Shown piece by piece: positions 53,501 through 62,078 of a stretch of 64,000 bases of DNA. A program made the translations under genes and the position numbers. Origin of the DNA: Alteromonas sp047556435 (GTDB lineage: Bacteria > Pseudomonadota > Gammaproteobacteria > Enterobacterales > Alteromonadaceae); contig NZ_CP180210.1 in assembly GCF_047556435.1 (NCBI RefSeq), forward strand, positions 1,426,001-1,490,000, given 5' to 3'. The number at the start of each line of letters is the position of its first letter. Positions within the stretch are counted from its first letter, which is position 1. The notes under the pieces were generated by a model. It was not told the origin of the DNA. It did no database searches and saw nothing but the letters and a program-made list of their open reading frames with translations.

Positions 53501-55181
53501 TCCCAATTCTCTGAACAACCTTATTTCTTTGAGGGTTAAAAAGTGTTATCCCACTGTCAGTTGACAGCCAAAGTCTATTAGCGTCATCTCTAAAAATGGG
53601 AAGGGGAACTGAATTGCCAGTATTCTCGGAGTTGTCTAAGAGTGAAGATGAAAGCTCAGGGTAGGACTTTATAAAAATATCAGGATTGCCACTAATATAC
53701 TGCTGAAGCATGTTTGTTTGTACGGACACTAATCCTTTTTCATCAAGCCATACCCAAAGAAAGTTGCCGTCAAAGTACTGTCTGTCGATAAAGTTTCCAT
53801 CAAAAATTGACGCGACCTTTTTAAATTTCTCTCCGGTAAATTCAAATGCAAGCAGTCCATTCGAAGAACTAATCCAAAAAACGCCATACTTATCGATATC
53901 CAAATCCCAAAACGACACCCCACCTTTTGCCAACTCGGTGAGGAAATAGTCGATGCGGCCAGTAGCACTGTCATATCTTCCGAGACCGTGGCTTTGTGTA
54001 GCTAGCCAGGCCACACCATGTTGATCAGTAGAAAGTGACCAGACAGTAGCCCCTTTCTGAGTCCCTTGAAAATCACCAAGGTTTGAAATTAATTTTTGAC
54101 TTTTCTTTTCTGGATGGTATCTGAACAATCCTTGGTACGTTCCTAACCATAGTCCGTCTGTAGAATCTTTAAAAATGCTTGGAATGAATTCTTGTGTGAG
54201 CCCCGTAATATCTCCGTACTCACTGTTAACATGAGTGACTTCCAGAATTTTTGGCCCACTGTCACTATCAGCAAGCTGCAATACAAACAAGCCCTTATCA
54301 GTGCCCGCCCATACCGAAGATCTGTGCTGCTCTAGCGAAATTACCTTAATGGGTTCGTGTTCCAGAAAGTTAGTTTTATGGACGTCGTTGTTAACTTTTC
54401 CGTCCATAGAAACGACTTTTATTCCGTTATCGGTCGCTAGCCAGTACTCACCATTGATGACTTCAATGTCAAATACAGACTTTACGGGAAGGCTTATCCC
54501 CCACGGGTTAACTTTGGATAGGGAATAAAGTCTTTGCTCTGTCTTATCGTAGATAAAAGCGCCTTCGCCGCTGGTGCCGAGCCAAGTTCGATTAACCTCA
54601 TCGAGAGCAACCCGAATTCTCTGTGGTACTCTGATATTTTCGTTCAGAAGTTGAATTTTGCCCGAAACTTTATTTCTTTGATAAAGGAAATTTTTACTGT
54701 CTGCAAAGATAATATCGCCGTCAACAGCGTCTGCTATTTCTACTATGTCATTAGATCGAATTGATGAGTTATCAGAGTCAAAAACTTCAAAGTCATCTGT
54801 TTCGGGCCTGTATTTAGCAAGTCCTGATAACGTACCCACCCACAGAGTGCCGGATTCATCAAGATGCAGTGCTCTGATTAAACCGGAAGGAACGGAGTTA
54901 GGATTGGTGTCGGACTCAAAATAGTGTTTTGTATCGTAGCCTGAATAGCGGTTTAAGCCGCTCATGGTCGCTACCCAGATATAGCCTTTCGAGTCCTCTG
55001 CGATATCGAAAATAGTGGTGTCTGAAAGGGCGTCATCAGGAAGTCCTTCTCTGCCAACAAGCTGACCGACTTCGGTGAACTGGAAGTCAGTGATTTCCAC
55101 AGCATAAACAGCACCGCCATGCGTGCTGAAAAAAATGCACAGAAATAATAATACTGAACGAATAAGTGTTGAGCGCACCAA
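50571..55181 (-). CDS. Propeller-PAS-GGDEF-EAL signalling protein
   Basis: A 1,536-residue membrane protein for cyclic di-GMP turnover. Domain order: signal peptide (1-28), two periplasmic seven-blade-type propellers of two-component-regulator repeats (about 35-690; e.g. DSKGYIWVATMSGLNRYSG, then DESGTLWVGTLSGLAKY), a Y_Y_Y domain (about 735-800), one membrane helix (about 808-830), two PAS domains (about 850-1090), a GGDEF domain with intact YRLGGDEFSVLM near 1210, and an EAL domain with MEALVRFEHP and DDFGTGYSSLAYLK. Both catalytic motifs look intact, so it may make and degrade c-di-GMP. Unlike its hybrid histidine-kinase relatives it has no kinase part. The propeller ligand is unknown. Confidence 0.93.
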   Translation of the reverse strand: MVRSTLIRSVLLFLCIFFSTHGGAVYAVEITDFQFTEVGQLVGREGLPDDALSDTTIFDIAEDSKGYIWVATMSGLNRYSGYDTKHYFESDTNPNSVPSGLIRALHLDESGTLWVGTLSGLAKYRPETDDFEVFDSDNSSIRSNDIVEIADAVDGDIIFADSKNFLYQRNKVSGKIQLLNENIRVPQRIRVALDEVNRTWLGTSGEGAFIYDKTEQRLYSLSKVNPWGISLPVKSVFDIEVINGEYWLATDNGIKVVSMDGKVNNDVHKTNFLEHEPIKVISLEQHRSSVWAGTDKGLFVLQLADSDSGPKILEVTHVNSEYGDITGLTQEFIPSIFKDSTDGLWLGTYQGLFRYHPEKKSQKLISNLGDFQGTQKGATVWSLSTDQHGVAWLATQSHGLGRYDSATGRIDYFLTELAKGGVSFWDLDIDKYGVFWISSSNGLLAFEFTGEKFKKVASIFDGNFIDRQYFDGNFLWVWLDEKGLVSVQTNMLQQYISGNPDIFIKSYPELSSSLLDNSENTGNSVPLPIFRDDANRLWLSTDSGITLFNPQRNKVVQRIGSESGLQSRAISVYQTGENFWVTTRSDGVYKINKRALKVVKKQSRNQGGFIFSSVGFGNFIWYADNQGVSVVDLTTLQVIEKLNKAHLNYNFLNEGAVTITPQNTILFGGSRGFNSVLIKTQDGSALNQNEQTRKPQLFEFTIFGQNTKSTETDQSHQVQTGEKRVSNITYSDQKYIDYDEARFSISFGLLNPLNKDAVRHQYRLSGYDDAWLPADKARTAQFNNLSFGHYVFEVQAKESGKQWSDSRTLDIYVARPPWLHTVALGFYALVVTVALIYIIRQYQIRKTNQQAIYESEERLKLTLWSSGDELWDWDVYRGQVYRANTWGTLDFPQDNIRTNSSYDANIHPNDIVRVQEALKAHLAGKTEFFELAYRARTFKNKWIWILDRGKVVQRDHNNQPVRMTGTLKNIHHLKEAEEQLNLFKRSIENISEGVFITNTQFKFISVNNAYCKYTGETRDQALASYMYFHQYPEAFTEEIKKTLRTKSNWSGEVESTRVNGERYEMELNIDAVHDEDGKISHFVGVFSDITSRKSTEKELLKLANTDPLTDLPNRSFFQASHNNLVRKAVPHTLLCLDMDNFKKINDSLGHQTGDILIKQIAKRIQRITGKDATCYRLGGDEFSVLMEDYSDIHTITHYAQSVLDTLSRPFIINKQEFVLGASIGIAFYPDDGNTPQEMLKNADTAMYFAKNNGGNSYQFFSGEMNQNAVRQLQIENLIRQGIKDDLFTVYYQPKVDIASGKLVSMEALVRFEHPHKGIVSPGQFIPLAEQTGQIIEIGEQVLRKACADTKRWVNQGLFSGRVAVNISVKQFELPDLDDRIDKILAEVGLSPLHLECEITEGTLMENPEAGLKMMERLRERGIHLALDDFGTGYSSLAYLKRFPLNTLKIDKAFIDDIAESSVDRHMAAAIINIAHNLGLKVVAEGVEEEKQLTILRRYDCEMLQGYLYSKPLNAERFEKLLKENHKLHHLIGQSSL

Positions 55182-55533
55182 TACACCTTCGGCATGATTG
55201 CCGTATCTTTTTATAATTTATTCTAATAATTTTTCGGCTGCGTCCGTTCAGACCGAACCACCAATATGCCCAATTACCGCCGGTGCTACAAGGACTTTTT
55301 GGGTCTGCAGCCTGTATCCGGAGAAATGTTATACAATTGGTTTATTGTTATCTCTTTCTACTCACTTTATTCACATTTCTGCTTCAAACTGGTCGTTGCT
55401 GATGCAGTGAAGCAGCGCTTTATGTGACAGACTCCGAAAATCCATGTCAATGCTACCCGTTTAGGTATTGAGGGCTATAGCCCTTTAGACTTACCCGCAC
55501 TTTTCTGACGATGAAGTGAAGAAGGCGCGCTTT
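55182..55533. other. Intergenic region between M16 protease and propeller protein genes
   Basis: About 350 bases, AT-rich near 55205-55230. It contains a perfect 14-base palindrome AGGGCTATAGCCCT (55471-55484) followed by TTT, probably the M16 gene terminator or an mRNA hairpin. No gene seen. Confidence 0.4.
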
Positions 55534-58290
55534 TTACTGGTCGAAGTAGGGAGTGTTGCTTTTGAATGTGGCAATGTTGGTGACGGTAGCGTCTGCAGGC
55601 GTTTCCATGGCATCGAATTTACCACGGGCAAACAATACCATCTCGCCGAAAAGTTCGCGTTCAGCCAGTTTAGTTGCGTAGAGGCGAATATCATCGAAGT
55701 GAATACTGGCGATACATTCAGCCAGTCGGGTATTACGGTTAAATTCGAGATCTTTCGTGCCCAGACTTACCCACAGTCGCTGCGACTTCATCGACAAGGA
55801 CAAATCCCTTTCTTCCAATTGCTTTAGCAGGTTCTGTTGAATGCTTGACCAGTAATACTGATAAAACTCAATTTCATGAAGTTGCTGAAAAAGAAACTCT
55901 GTCATGGCTTTTAACAGCGCTTCGGGCCCGTGCGTCGGGCTTTGCACATAGAAAGAAATTCCTGGGTGTTGATTATGTGGTACATACCCGGTTCCCACTA
56001 CGTAGCCGAGTTGTTGCTCGGTTCGCAGGGAATTGAAAAACGGCGCTGCGAGCATCTGTTCCAGCACCATGCACATGGCAATGTCATTGAGGCTCGCGCT
56101 GGGTGCCTGTAAATACAAAACAACAGCGGCATCTTCATGTTCGCATTGCACCTGATGGTACAACGACTTTCCTACTGGAAGCTGCGAAACCGCACGGGAA
56201 AGCGGGTTGCCAGACGTATTGGGGCAGCGTGAAGATACCGTTTCTGAAAACGAGAGGGCATCTTCTGCTGACCAGTTTCCATGCATAAACCCTTCAACAA
56301 AATATGAGCTGAAAGAGGCGTCGCGGATAGTATTCACGCTTGCGAACTCGCAGGATTCCACCGCTTTCAGTAATTCTATTGGTGCCTGCGTATTACGCTG
56401 AACCAATACGCTTAAACGCGAGAAGAGCCGGTTCGTTGGTTTGTTTAGCAGTGAATTTTGCAATGTCTGCATCTGAGCGCGTTTACTGCGTTCAAATCCA
56501 TCGGGCGTCATTGAAAATGCCATGACAGCTTCCAGGAGCTGCTCGGCCAGCAACATCTGCTGATTGGTAAAGCCGCGCGTGTGTAAAGTCAGACCGGCCT
56601 GATGTCCGTAGATACGATAGTTGAGACCGGCAATTTCAGCACGGTAGTATTTCGCTTGCAGGCATTCGTCTAATGCACCCAGCCAAATGCGCTTTGCCGC
56701 TACAGCCTGCAAGTCGTGTGAGAAAGAGGCCATGTCAAAAGACAGATAAATGTCGCCTTTGGGGCTGTGAAAATGGTGATCCTGAGCAAACCAGAAGTTG
56801 TACCCCTGCGAGGAGGCAATGATATGCGGCGTATCCTGGCCTTCCTCGGGTAAAACGAGATGGTATTCATCTCCAAGGTAAGGGTTGGGGTCGGGAAGAT
56901 AAATCTCTGTTGGCGGCGAAACCCTGTTTGCCAGAGACTCAAGCAGTGTGGATGACAATTTTTCCACTTTGTAGCGGGCGTCATAGAACTGACAGGTGCG
57001 GTCAGTGTCGACGTCCTGAGAGATTATCTTGATACGCATGTTGCCGGGCGTGAAGTACGACAAGGTTTCTTCAAGTAGCGCTTTGTCAAAACTGTCGATA
57101 GTGCTGCGCAGTCTGACAATATCTTTGGGCGTAAAGGAAAACATATGCTGCGCATAGTCACAGGCAAGGTTCATCGGACGTAAATTTTCTTCATACTGTA
57201 ATGCCAACGCAGCCAGCCTGGCTTTTTCCTGATATCGCCAGGGCTCATCTATGGAACTGCGCACCAAAATGAGCGTATCAAACAGGGCTTTCAGGACGTC
57301 TTCATAACGCTGGAGTCCGGTTTCAGTTAGCTGAAAGCTTACGTTGAAGTCTTTGAAATGTTCTCCTTCGATGCCCGAACCCGCAATAAGGTTTGTTACC
57401 CAGTTTTTAGACTTCAAATACGCCAGCAGGCTTCCCTCGCCCTCATCCCCCAGAAGGTGGCTGATATAATTAAGCGGCTTTGTTTTGTAGTCGTTGTGAA
57501 GACCTGGTAGCGCAAAAGTGACAATCATTCGTCTGGCGACTTGCAGAGGCCGGATACGAATTTCCACTCCAAGTTGTTCCACTTCATATAGCGCAGGCCA
57601 TTCCTGATGTGCCTCTTCACCGGAAGCAAACTGCCCGAACGATGGCTGGATCAATTTCAGTGCATCATTCGGTGGCAGTGGCGAAATGATGCACAGGGTC
57701 ATGTTGTTGGCGCAATAGTACTGGCGGTGAAACAACTGCAACATGCTATGCAGTTCATCAATATGATGCTGGTTAAAGATTTCTGCATTGCCTACGGAAA
57801 ACTGACTAAACGGGTGCGCAGGATTACAGGTTTCTTTATGTATCTGATATAGCCGACGTAAGTCATCTTTACGTTTAAATTTAAATTCCGCATCAATCGA
57901 GCGAACTTCATTGATGATGACTTGTTTATCTATTAGCGGGCGACGAAGAATATCTGCAAATGCAGGGATAATGCCTGGCAGTGACGACGTGTGACAATGA
58001 AAGTGATAATTAGCGTACTCTGTGCCGGTCCATGCATTGATATTACCGCCATGCTTACTAACAAGATCGTTAATTTCATTGGGCGCAGGAAGGTGGCGGC
58101 TTCCCATGAACAGCATGTGTTCCAGCAGATGGGCCAGTCCCTGACAATTTTTCGGATCATAAAAGTGACCGGCTTTGACTGCCATGGAAACGTAGCTGGT
58201 AGGTGTGTCCTGTTGCTGGCAGAACATGACACGCAATCCGTTTTTCAGGGTGATAAATTGCGCGTTTTCAAAATCGGGTGATGTCGTCAA
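55534..58290 (-). CDS. M16 family zinc metalloprotease (insulinase/pitrilysin type)
   Basis: A 918-residue protease. The inverted zinc motif HLLEH is at 54-58 within GLAHLLEHMLFMGSRH, and the third ligand is an Glu about 75 residues later (NEVRSIDAEF). The four-domain length and the middle segment FDMASFSHDLQA-like blocks fit insulinase/protease III rather than the short M16B class. There is no obvious signal peptide, so it may act in the cytoplasm, unlike E. coli PtrA which is periplasmic. It degrades small peptides in relatives. Confidence 0.92.
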   Translation of the reverse strand: MTTSPDFENAQFITLKNGLRVMFCQQQDTPTSYVSMAVKAGHFYDPKNCQGLAHLLEHMLFMGSRHLPAPNEINDLVSKHGGNINAWTGTEYANYHFHCHTSSLPGIIPAFADILRRPLIDKQVIINEVRSIDAEFKFKRKDDLRRLYQIHKETCNPAHPFSQFSVGNAEIFNQHHIDELHSMLQLFHRQYYCANNMTLCIISPLPPNDALKLIQPSFGQFASGEEAHQEWPALYEVEQLGVEIRIRPLQVARRMIVTFALPGLHNDYKTKPLNYISHLLGDEGEGSLLAYLKSKNWVTNLIAGSGIEGEHFKDFNVSFQLTETGLQRYEDVLKALFDTLILVRSSIDEPWRYQEKARLAALALQYEENLRPMNLACDYAQHMFSFTPKDIVRLRSTIDSFDKALLEETLSYFTPGNMRIKIISQDVDTDRTCQFYDARYKVEKLSSTLLESLANRVSPPTEIYLPDPNPYLGDEYHLVLPEEGQDTPHIIASSQGYNFWFAQDHHFHSPKGDIYLSFDMASFSHDLQAVAAKRIWLGALDECLQAKYYRAEIAGLNYRIYGHQAGLTLHTRGFTNQQMLLAEQLLEAVMAFSMTPDGFERSKRAQMQTLQNSLLNKPTNRLFSRLSVLVQRNTQAPIELLKAVESCEFASVNTIRDASFSSYFVEGFMHGNWSAEDALSFSETVSSRCPNTSGNPLSRAVSQLPVGKSLYHQVQCEHEDAAVVLYLQAPSASLNDIAMCMVLEQMLAAPFFNSLRTEQQLGYVVGTGYVPHNQHPGISFYVQSPTHGPEALLKAMTEFLFQQLHEIEFYQYYWSSIQQNLLKQLEERDLSLSMKSQRLWVSLGTKDLEFNRNTRLAECIASIHFDDIRLYATKLAERELFGEMVLFARGKFDAMETPADATVTNIATFKSNTPYFDQ

Positions 58291-58448
58291 AATGCTCTCA
58301 ATAGTTGCGAAGTGTGCATTTCAGGAAAAAATTGAACAACATATATCCCTGATACTCACGATAATCCGACCTTATAGTGAATATGCATACGTTAAAACTA
58401 GGCGCGGGCATATCGGTCTGCTATCGTTACCGTGTCTGAATTTATAGT

Positions 58449-58976
58449 ATGCGTAATGTTATGTCAGGTCAAAGTAGCAATGACGACATTTTTGTTTTTA
58501 TTATGCGCCATGGAGAGGCGGAGTCTCTGCGTCTGGACGATAAAAGCAGGCAATTAACCGATGCGGGGCGAGCACAGGTTTCCCGCGCAGCAACATGGCT
58601 CAGAGAGGAGTGGTGTCCTGATGGCACGGTAGATTTAGCGCTGGTCAGCCCCTATCGACGGACGCGACAAACCTACGATATGCTTTCTCTGGATATTCAC
58701 GCCGCAAAAATGGAAATTTTCGCGGATATTACACCAGATGGTGATGCGCAGAACGTGCACGACTATCTGGACGCCAGGCTTGCAATGTCGAAAGCCCGTG
58801 ATCAAAACCTCAAAAGAATCGTATTGGTCAGTCACATGCCGCTGGTCAGTTACCTGGTGGACGCAATGTGTGACTCTTACACAACCAGCCTGTTTGCCAC
58901 AGCATCAATTGCGGTAATTCGCTATAACGTTCACACCCATAAGGGCAGTCTGGAAGTGCATTACCAGGGCCGCTAG
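58449..58976 (+). CDS. sixA: Phosphohistidine phosphatase SixA
   Basis: A 175-residue histidine phosphatase. The RHG triad is at 20-22 (FIMRHGEAESLR) and the second histidine lies in VLVSHMPLVSYLVD near 128. SixA dephosphorylates histidine phosphotransfer domains and affects the nitrogen phosphotransferase system in E. coli. The start may be the ATG at 58449 or the one at 58461; no strong ribosome site separates them. In E. coli sixA lies beside fadIJ; here about 9 kb apart. Confidence 0.92.
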   Translation: MRNVMSGQSSNDDIFVFIMRHGEAESLRLDDKSRQLTDAGRAQVSRAATWLREEWCPDGTVDLALVSPYRRTRQTYDMLSLDIHAAKMEIFADITPDGDAQNVHDYLDARLAMSKARDQNLKRIVLVSHMPLVSYLVDAMCDSYTTSLFATASIAVIRYNVHTHKGSLEVHYQGR

Positions 58977-59328
58977 CCTTTAACTCCGTCTCATGTCGGT
59001 AAGTCTGCTTCGTGAGCTCTCACTTCTGTGGCTGGGCCAAAAACTTGTCGTTTTTTCAGATTTACTGCTATAGAAGTTGTGATACTGTCCGATACAAAGA
59101 GAGTAATTTCTGTTCTTGTGAACCGGGATTAGGCGGTGAGAGGCCAGGCTATTAATCGGATCAGGTGAGTTTCCATGCACGTGTTGCGTGTGCTTTCACG
59201 ACGTCTGACAATCGCTTTCCCTTTCTATTTACTGTTACATTCACATCCGGGCTACCGGTTGTCGTAGCAGCGCCGAACATGGTTTACACAACATTGTATT
59301 TAACGTGCTTCGGAGGCATCGCAGGGCG
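58977..59328. other. Intergenic region after sixA
   Basis: About 350 bases with no supportable gene. A possible sigma-70 promoter (TTGTCG at 59046, TATAGA about 18 bases on) could drive the small downstream gene. Confidence 0.3.
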
Positions 59329-59505
59329 ATGACGACTAAATCGATACCAGAGCTGCTTAAACGTTCACTTGAGTCTCATCTCGAGGAAGCGGATCTGCGT
59401 GATGATGAAGAAATGCGGGCGCTTATGGAGAAACTAAATAACCTTTCCTCCAAAGTTGCTGCAGCGAAGGCACAGGTTTTGGCCAGACGGGCAGCCAAAA
59501 AGTAA
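59329..59505 (+). CDS. Small charged helical protein
   Basis: A 58-residue protein (from ATG at 59329) almost entirely helical and charged: SIPELLKRSLESHLEEADLRDDEEMRALMEKL..., with an alanine/lysine-rich end LARRAAKK. An upstream in-frame start at 59305 would add an Arg-rich leader. A GGAGG is eleven bases before the ATG. No family recognised; it could form a coiled coil. Confidence 0.5.
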   Translation: MTTKSIPELLKRSLESHLEEADLRDDEEMRALMEKLNNLSSKVAAAKAQVLARRAAKK

Positions 59506-59521
59506 ACAATCGCTGAGCGCG

Positions 59522-60814
59522 TTAGTCAGATGACGGTTCAGGTGATTCCCGGTAAAAGTCCGGCAGTATTCTTACCGTTTTTATCATATTCTCTGAAATG
59601 TCCACGATCTCCACCGGATAGCCCGCTAATCGCACACTTACCTTGTTTTCCGGGATCTCTTCTAAGTATTCCAGGATCAAACCATTGAGTGTTTTGGGAC
59701 CTTCGGTCGGGAGTTTCCAGTCCATTTCTCTGTTCAGGTCGCGCACGTTAGCACTGCCATCCACCAGAACGCTGCCATCTTGCTGAACATGAGCTTCTTT
59801 ACTGTGATCCGGCACCATACTGGTGGTGAAATCACCGATAATTTCTTCAAGAATATCTTCCAGCGTCACCAGCCCCATGATATCGCCGTATTCATCCACC
59901 ACCAGGGCAATTCTTTCTTTCTCTGCCTGGAATTTGTACATCAGTGTGTGCAACGGCGTAGACTCGGGAGTAAAGTAAATCTCCCTTACCGCCCTGAGCA
60001 GACTGGATTTGGTGAACTGATCTTTTGAAAGCAAGCGTAAGGCATCACGCACATGCACAAAGCCGACTGCGTCATCAATGCTGTCGCGGTAGAGCAGTAC
60101 CCGGGTATGCTGGGCGTGGGTCAAGTGCTTCTGAATTTTTTTCCAGTCGTCATTAATATCAATCGCCACAATTTCTGCGCGCGGCACCATGATGTCCTCA
60201 GCCGTGACACTTTCCAGATCCAGAATACCAACCAGCATGTCCTGGTGCTTTTTCGGGATCATGGCGCCTGCCTCGTATACCACTGTGCGCAGCTCTTCGC
60301 GACTGAGAGAATCATCGTTCCCATGCAGGGGGCTAATCCGCAACAGTGATAAAATGCCGTTGGTAATCGCATTTATAAAGGCTACCAGCGGGTACAGTAT
60401 TGTCAGCAACGGCAACAAAATAACCGAGCTTGGAAACGCGACCTTTTCCGGGTAAAGCGCAGCCAGAGTTTTGGGAGTCACCTCGGCAAAAATCAGCAGA
60501 ATGAATGTCAGTCCAAAGGTGGTGGCGAAAAAGCCCCAGTATGCACCAAATAGCCGAAAGCAAATTACCGTAGCGATAGAGGACGCAGCGATATTGACCA
60601 GATTATTGCCAATCAGAATGAGTCCGATAAGACGATCCGGACGATCCAGTAACTTTTGTACGCGATTCGCGGCACGGTTGCCTTCACCCTGAAGGTGCTT
60701 CAGGCGATATCGGTTAATCGACATCATGCCTGTTTCAGAACTGGAAAAATATGCAGAAAGTAAGATGAGTACGCCTAATGCAATAAAGAGCGTACTGGTT
60801 GATATGTCGTCCAA
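59522..60814 (-). CDS. corE: CorC/HlyC family transporter (CNNM-like)
   Basis: A 430-residue membrane protein. The DUF21/CNNM transmembrane domain covers about 1-185 (ALGVLILLSAYFSSSETGMMSINRYRL). A CBS pair follows (about 200-330; EDIMVPRAEIVAIDI and VDEYGDIMGLVTLEDILEEIIGD), then a CorC_HlyC domain. CNNM proteins are linked to magnesium or divalent-cation homeostasis. It lies directly downstream of ypjD, matching the ypjD-corE(yfjD)-ffh neighbourhood of E. coli. Confidence 0.9.
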   Translation of the reverse strand: MDDISTSTLFIALGVLILLSAYFSSSETGMMSINRYRLKHLQGEGNRAANRVQKLLDRPDRLIGLILIGNNLVNIAASSIATVICFRLFGAYWGFFATTFGLTFILLIFAEVTPKTLAALYPEKVAFPSSVILLPLLTILYPLVAFINAITNGILSLLRISPLHGNDDSLSREELRTVVYEAGAMIPKKHQDMLVGILDLESVTAEDIMVPRAEIVAIDINDDWKKIQKHLTHAQHTRVLLYRDSIDDAVGFVHVRDALRLLSKDQFTKSSLLRAVREIYFTPESTPLHTLMYKFQAEKERIALVVDEYGDIMGLVTLEDILEEIIGDFTTSMVPDHSKEAHVQQDGSVLVDGSANVRDLNREMDWKLPTEGPKTLNGLILEYLEEIPENKVSVRLAGYPVEIVDISENMIKTVRILPDFYRESPEPSSD

Positions 60815-60932
60815 CTAAAAGGTCCCTGTACCTGTAAGACTCACAATGTAGTAATTCGAGCCCGCGGTTTCAAGGAAAATCTGGTTTTACCGTGTTTTTC
60901 AGGTCCGCCAATCCTTGGGGGGCGACATCACG

Positions 60933-61724
60933 TTACAGAAGAATTTCGCGTACGAAGCGGCTACCAAAATAAGCCAGTGACAACAGCGCGACACCCAGTA
61001 TCGTCATTGCGATCACCTGCTTGCCACGCCAGCCACGGATCCTCTGACCAATTAACAGAACCACGTAAACCGCAAGCGCGGCAATCGATAAGATGGTTTT
61101 ATGCGCATACAGCGAGCTAAACATATTTTCCAGAAATACAAAGCCGCTGATTAATGACACCACCAGAAATAAGGTTCCCGCCAATAGCAGTTTGAAAAGA
61201 ATACCCTCTACCAGCATCAGTGGGGGTAAGGATGAATGTAGCAATGACGCGCCTTTCTGTTTCAGTTTGCGCGTGATGTATGACATCTGGATTGCGTACA
61301 GGAACGCAATAACCAAAAGTCCGTATGCCACCAGCGAAAGCGTGATATGAATAACCAGCCCGGGCTCCAGTTCGATATGCATGATGTAGGAAACCGGAAT
61401 GAATCTGGCTGCCAGAACGGTGAGTCCGGCAAACCCGTATACCACGGGCAGCAAAATCGTATTTGGTAACACGCTGGCTGATAGCAGCATGGATACGGTA
61501 ATTAACCACGACACCAGTGACAACACATTGGTGATGCTCATATTCTGCCCCGGCGCGATCATGATTGCACCACTGAGAAACCCAACATGGGCAAGCACGG
61601 CAATTATCGCCATAATAGTCGCCAGTCGCTGATTTGGCCCCTCTTTATGGACGAACCTGCCCATCAATACGAATGCAGCCAGAAAATAAAGGCCGGCTGC
61701 TATCATGGCAAACATCGTGTTCAT
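60933..61724 (-). CDS. ypjD: CcsA/YpjD family membrane protein
   Basis: A 263-residue inner-membrane protein with about eight helices and the CcsA/CcmC-type heme-handling fold; the histidine in YIMHIELEPGLVIHITLSLVAYG is typical. E. coli YpjD has no settled function but is placed with cytochrome assembly proteins by fold. It is divergent from ffh, and corE follows about 120 bases downstream. Confidence 0.88.
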   Translation of the reverse strand: MNTMFAMIAAGLYFLAAFVLMGRFVHKEGPNQRLATIMAIIAVLAHVGFLSGAIMIAPGQNMSITNVLSLVSWLITVSMLLSASVLPNTILLPVVYGFAGLTVLAARFIPVSYIMHIELEPGLVIHITLSLVAYGLLVIAFLYAIQMSYITRKLKQKGASLLHSSLPPLMLVEGILFKLLLAGTLFLVVSLISGFVFLENMFSSLYAHKTILSIAALAVYVVLLIGQRIRGWRGKQVIAMTILGVALLSLAYFGSRFVREILL

Positions 61725-62078
61725 AAAATTCCTGTGGGTGTCGTGACAGGTATGTCTGTCTTAAGCCGGTATTGATACTGTAAGTGCATGATAAATTCAA
61801 CCCGCACGTTGTTTTTTGCGAAATCGTAACCATTTTTTTCTAGCAGTCACAATACATTGCTGTGATAGGTGCATCGTGAACGCCGGTGATTACCAATGTG
61901 TCAGGCTTATATAAGCGTGATTTTTTGCGTTAGCTTGCATCAGCACGTGCAAAACCGGCGTCGAGTTTTCTTCGATAATACAAATGCCGTCTGATTTACG
62001 TTCAGTGGTACGTTAGCCGGCTAATTTACGATACAATAGCGCACAATACGTTCAAAAATTGACAGAAGCTTTTCTATT
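61725..62078. other. Divergent promoter region ypjD / ffh
   Basis: About 350 bases, moderately AT-rich. A rightward TACAAT -10-like hexamer at 62030 precedes ffh by about 45 bases; the matching -35 is unclear. No gene seen. Confidence 0.35.
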
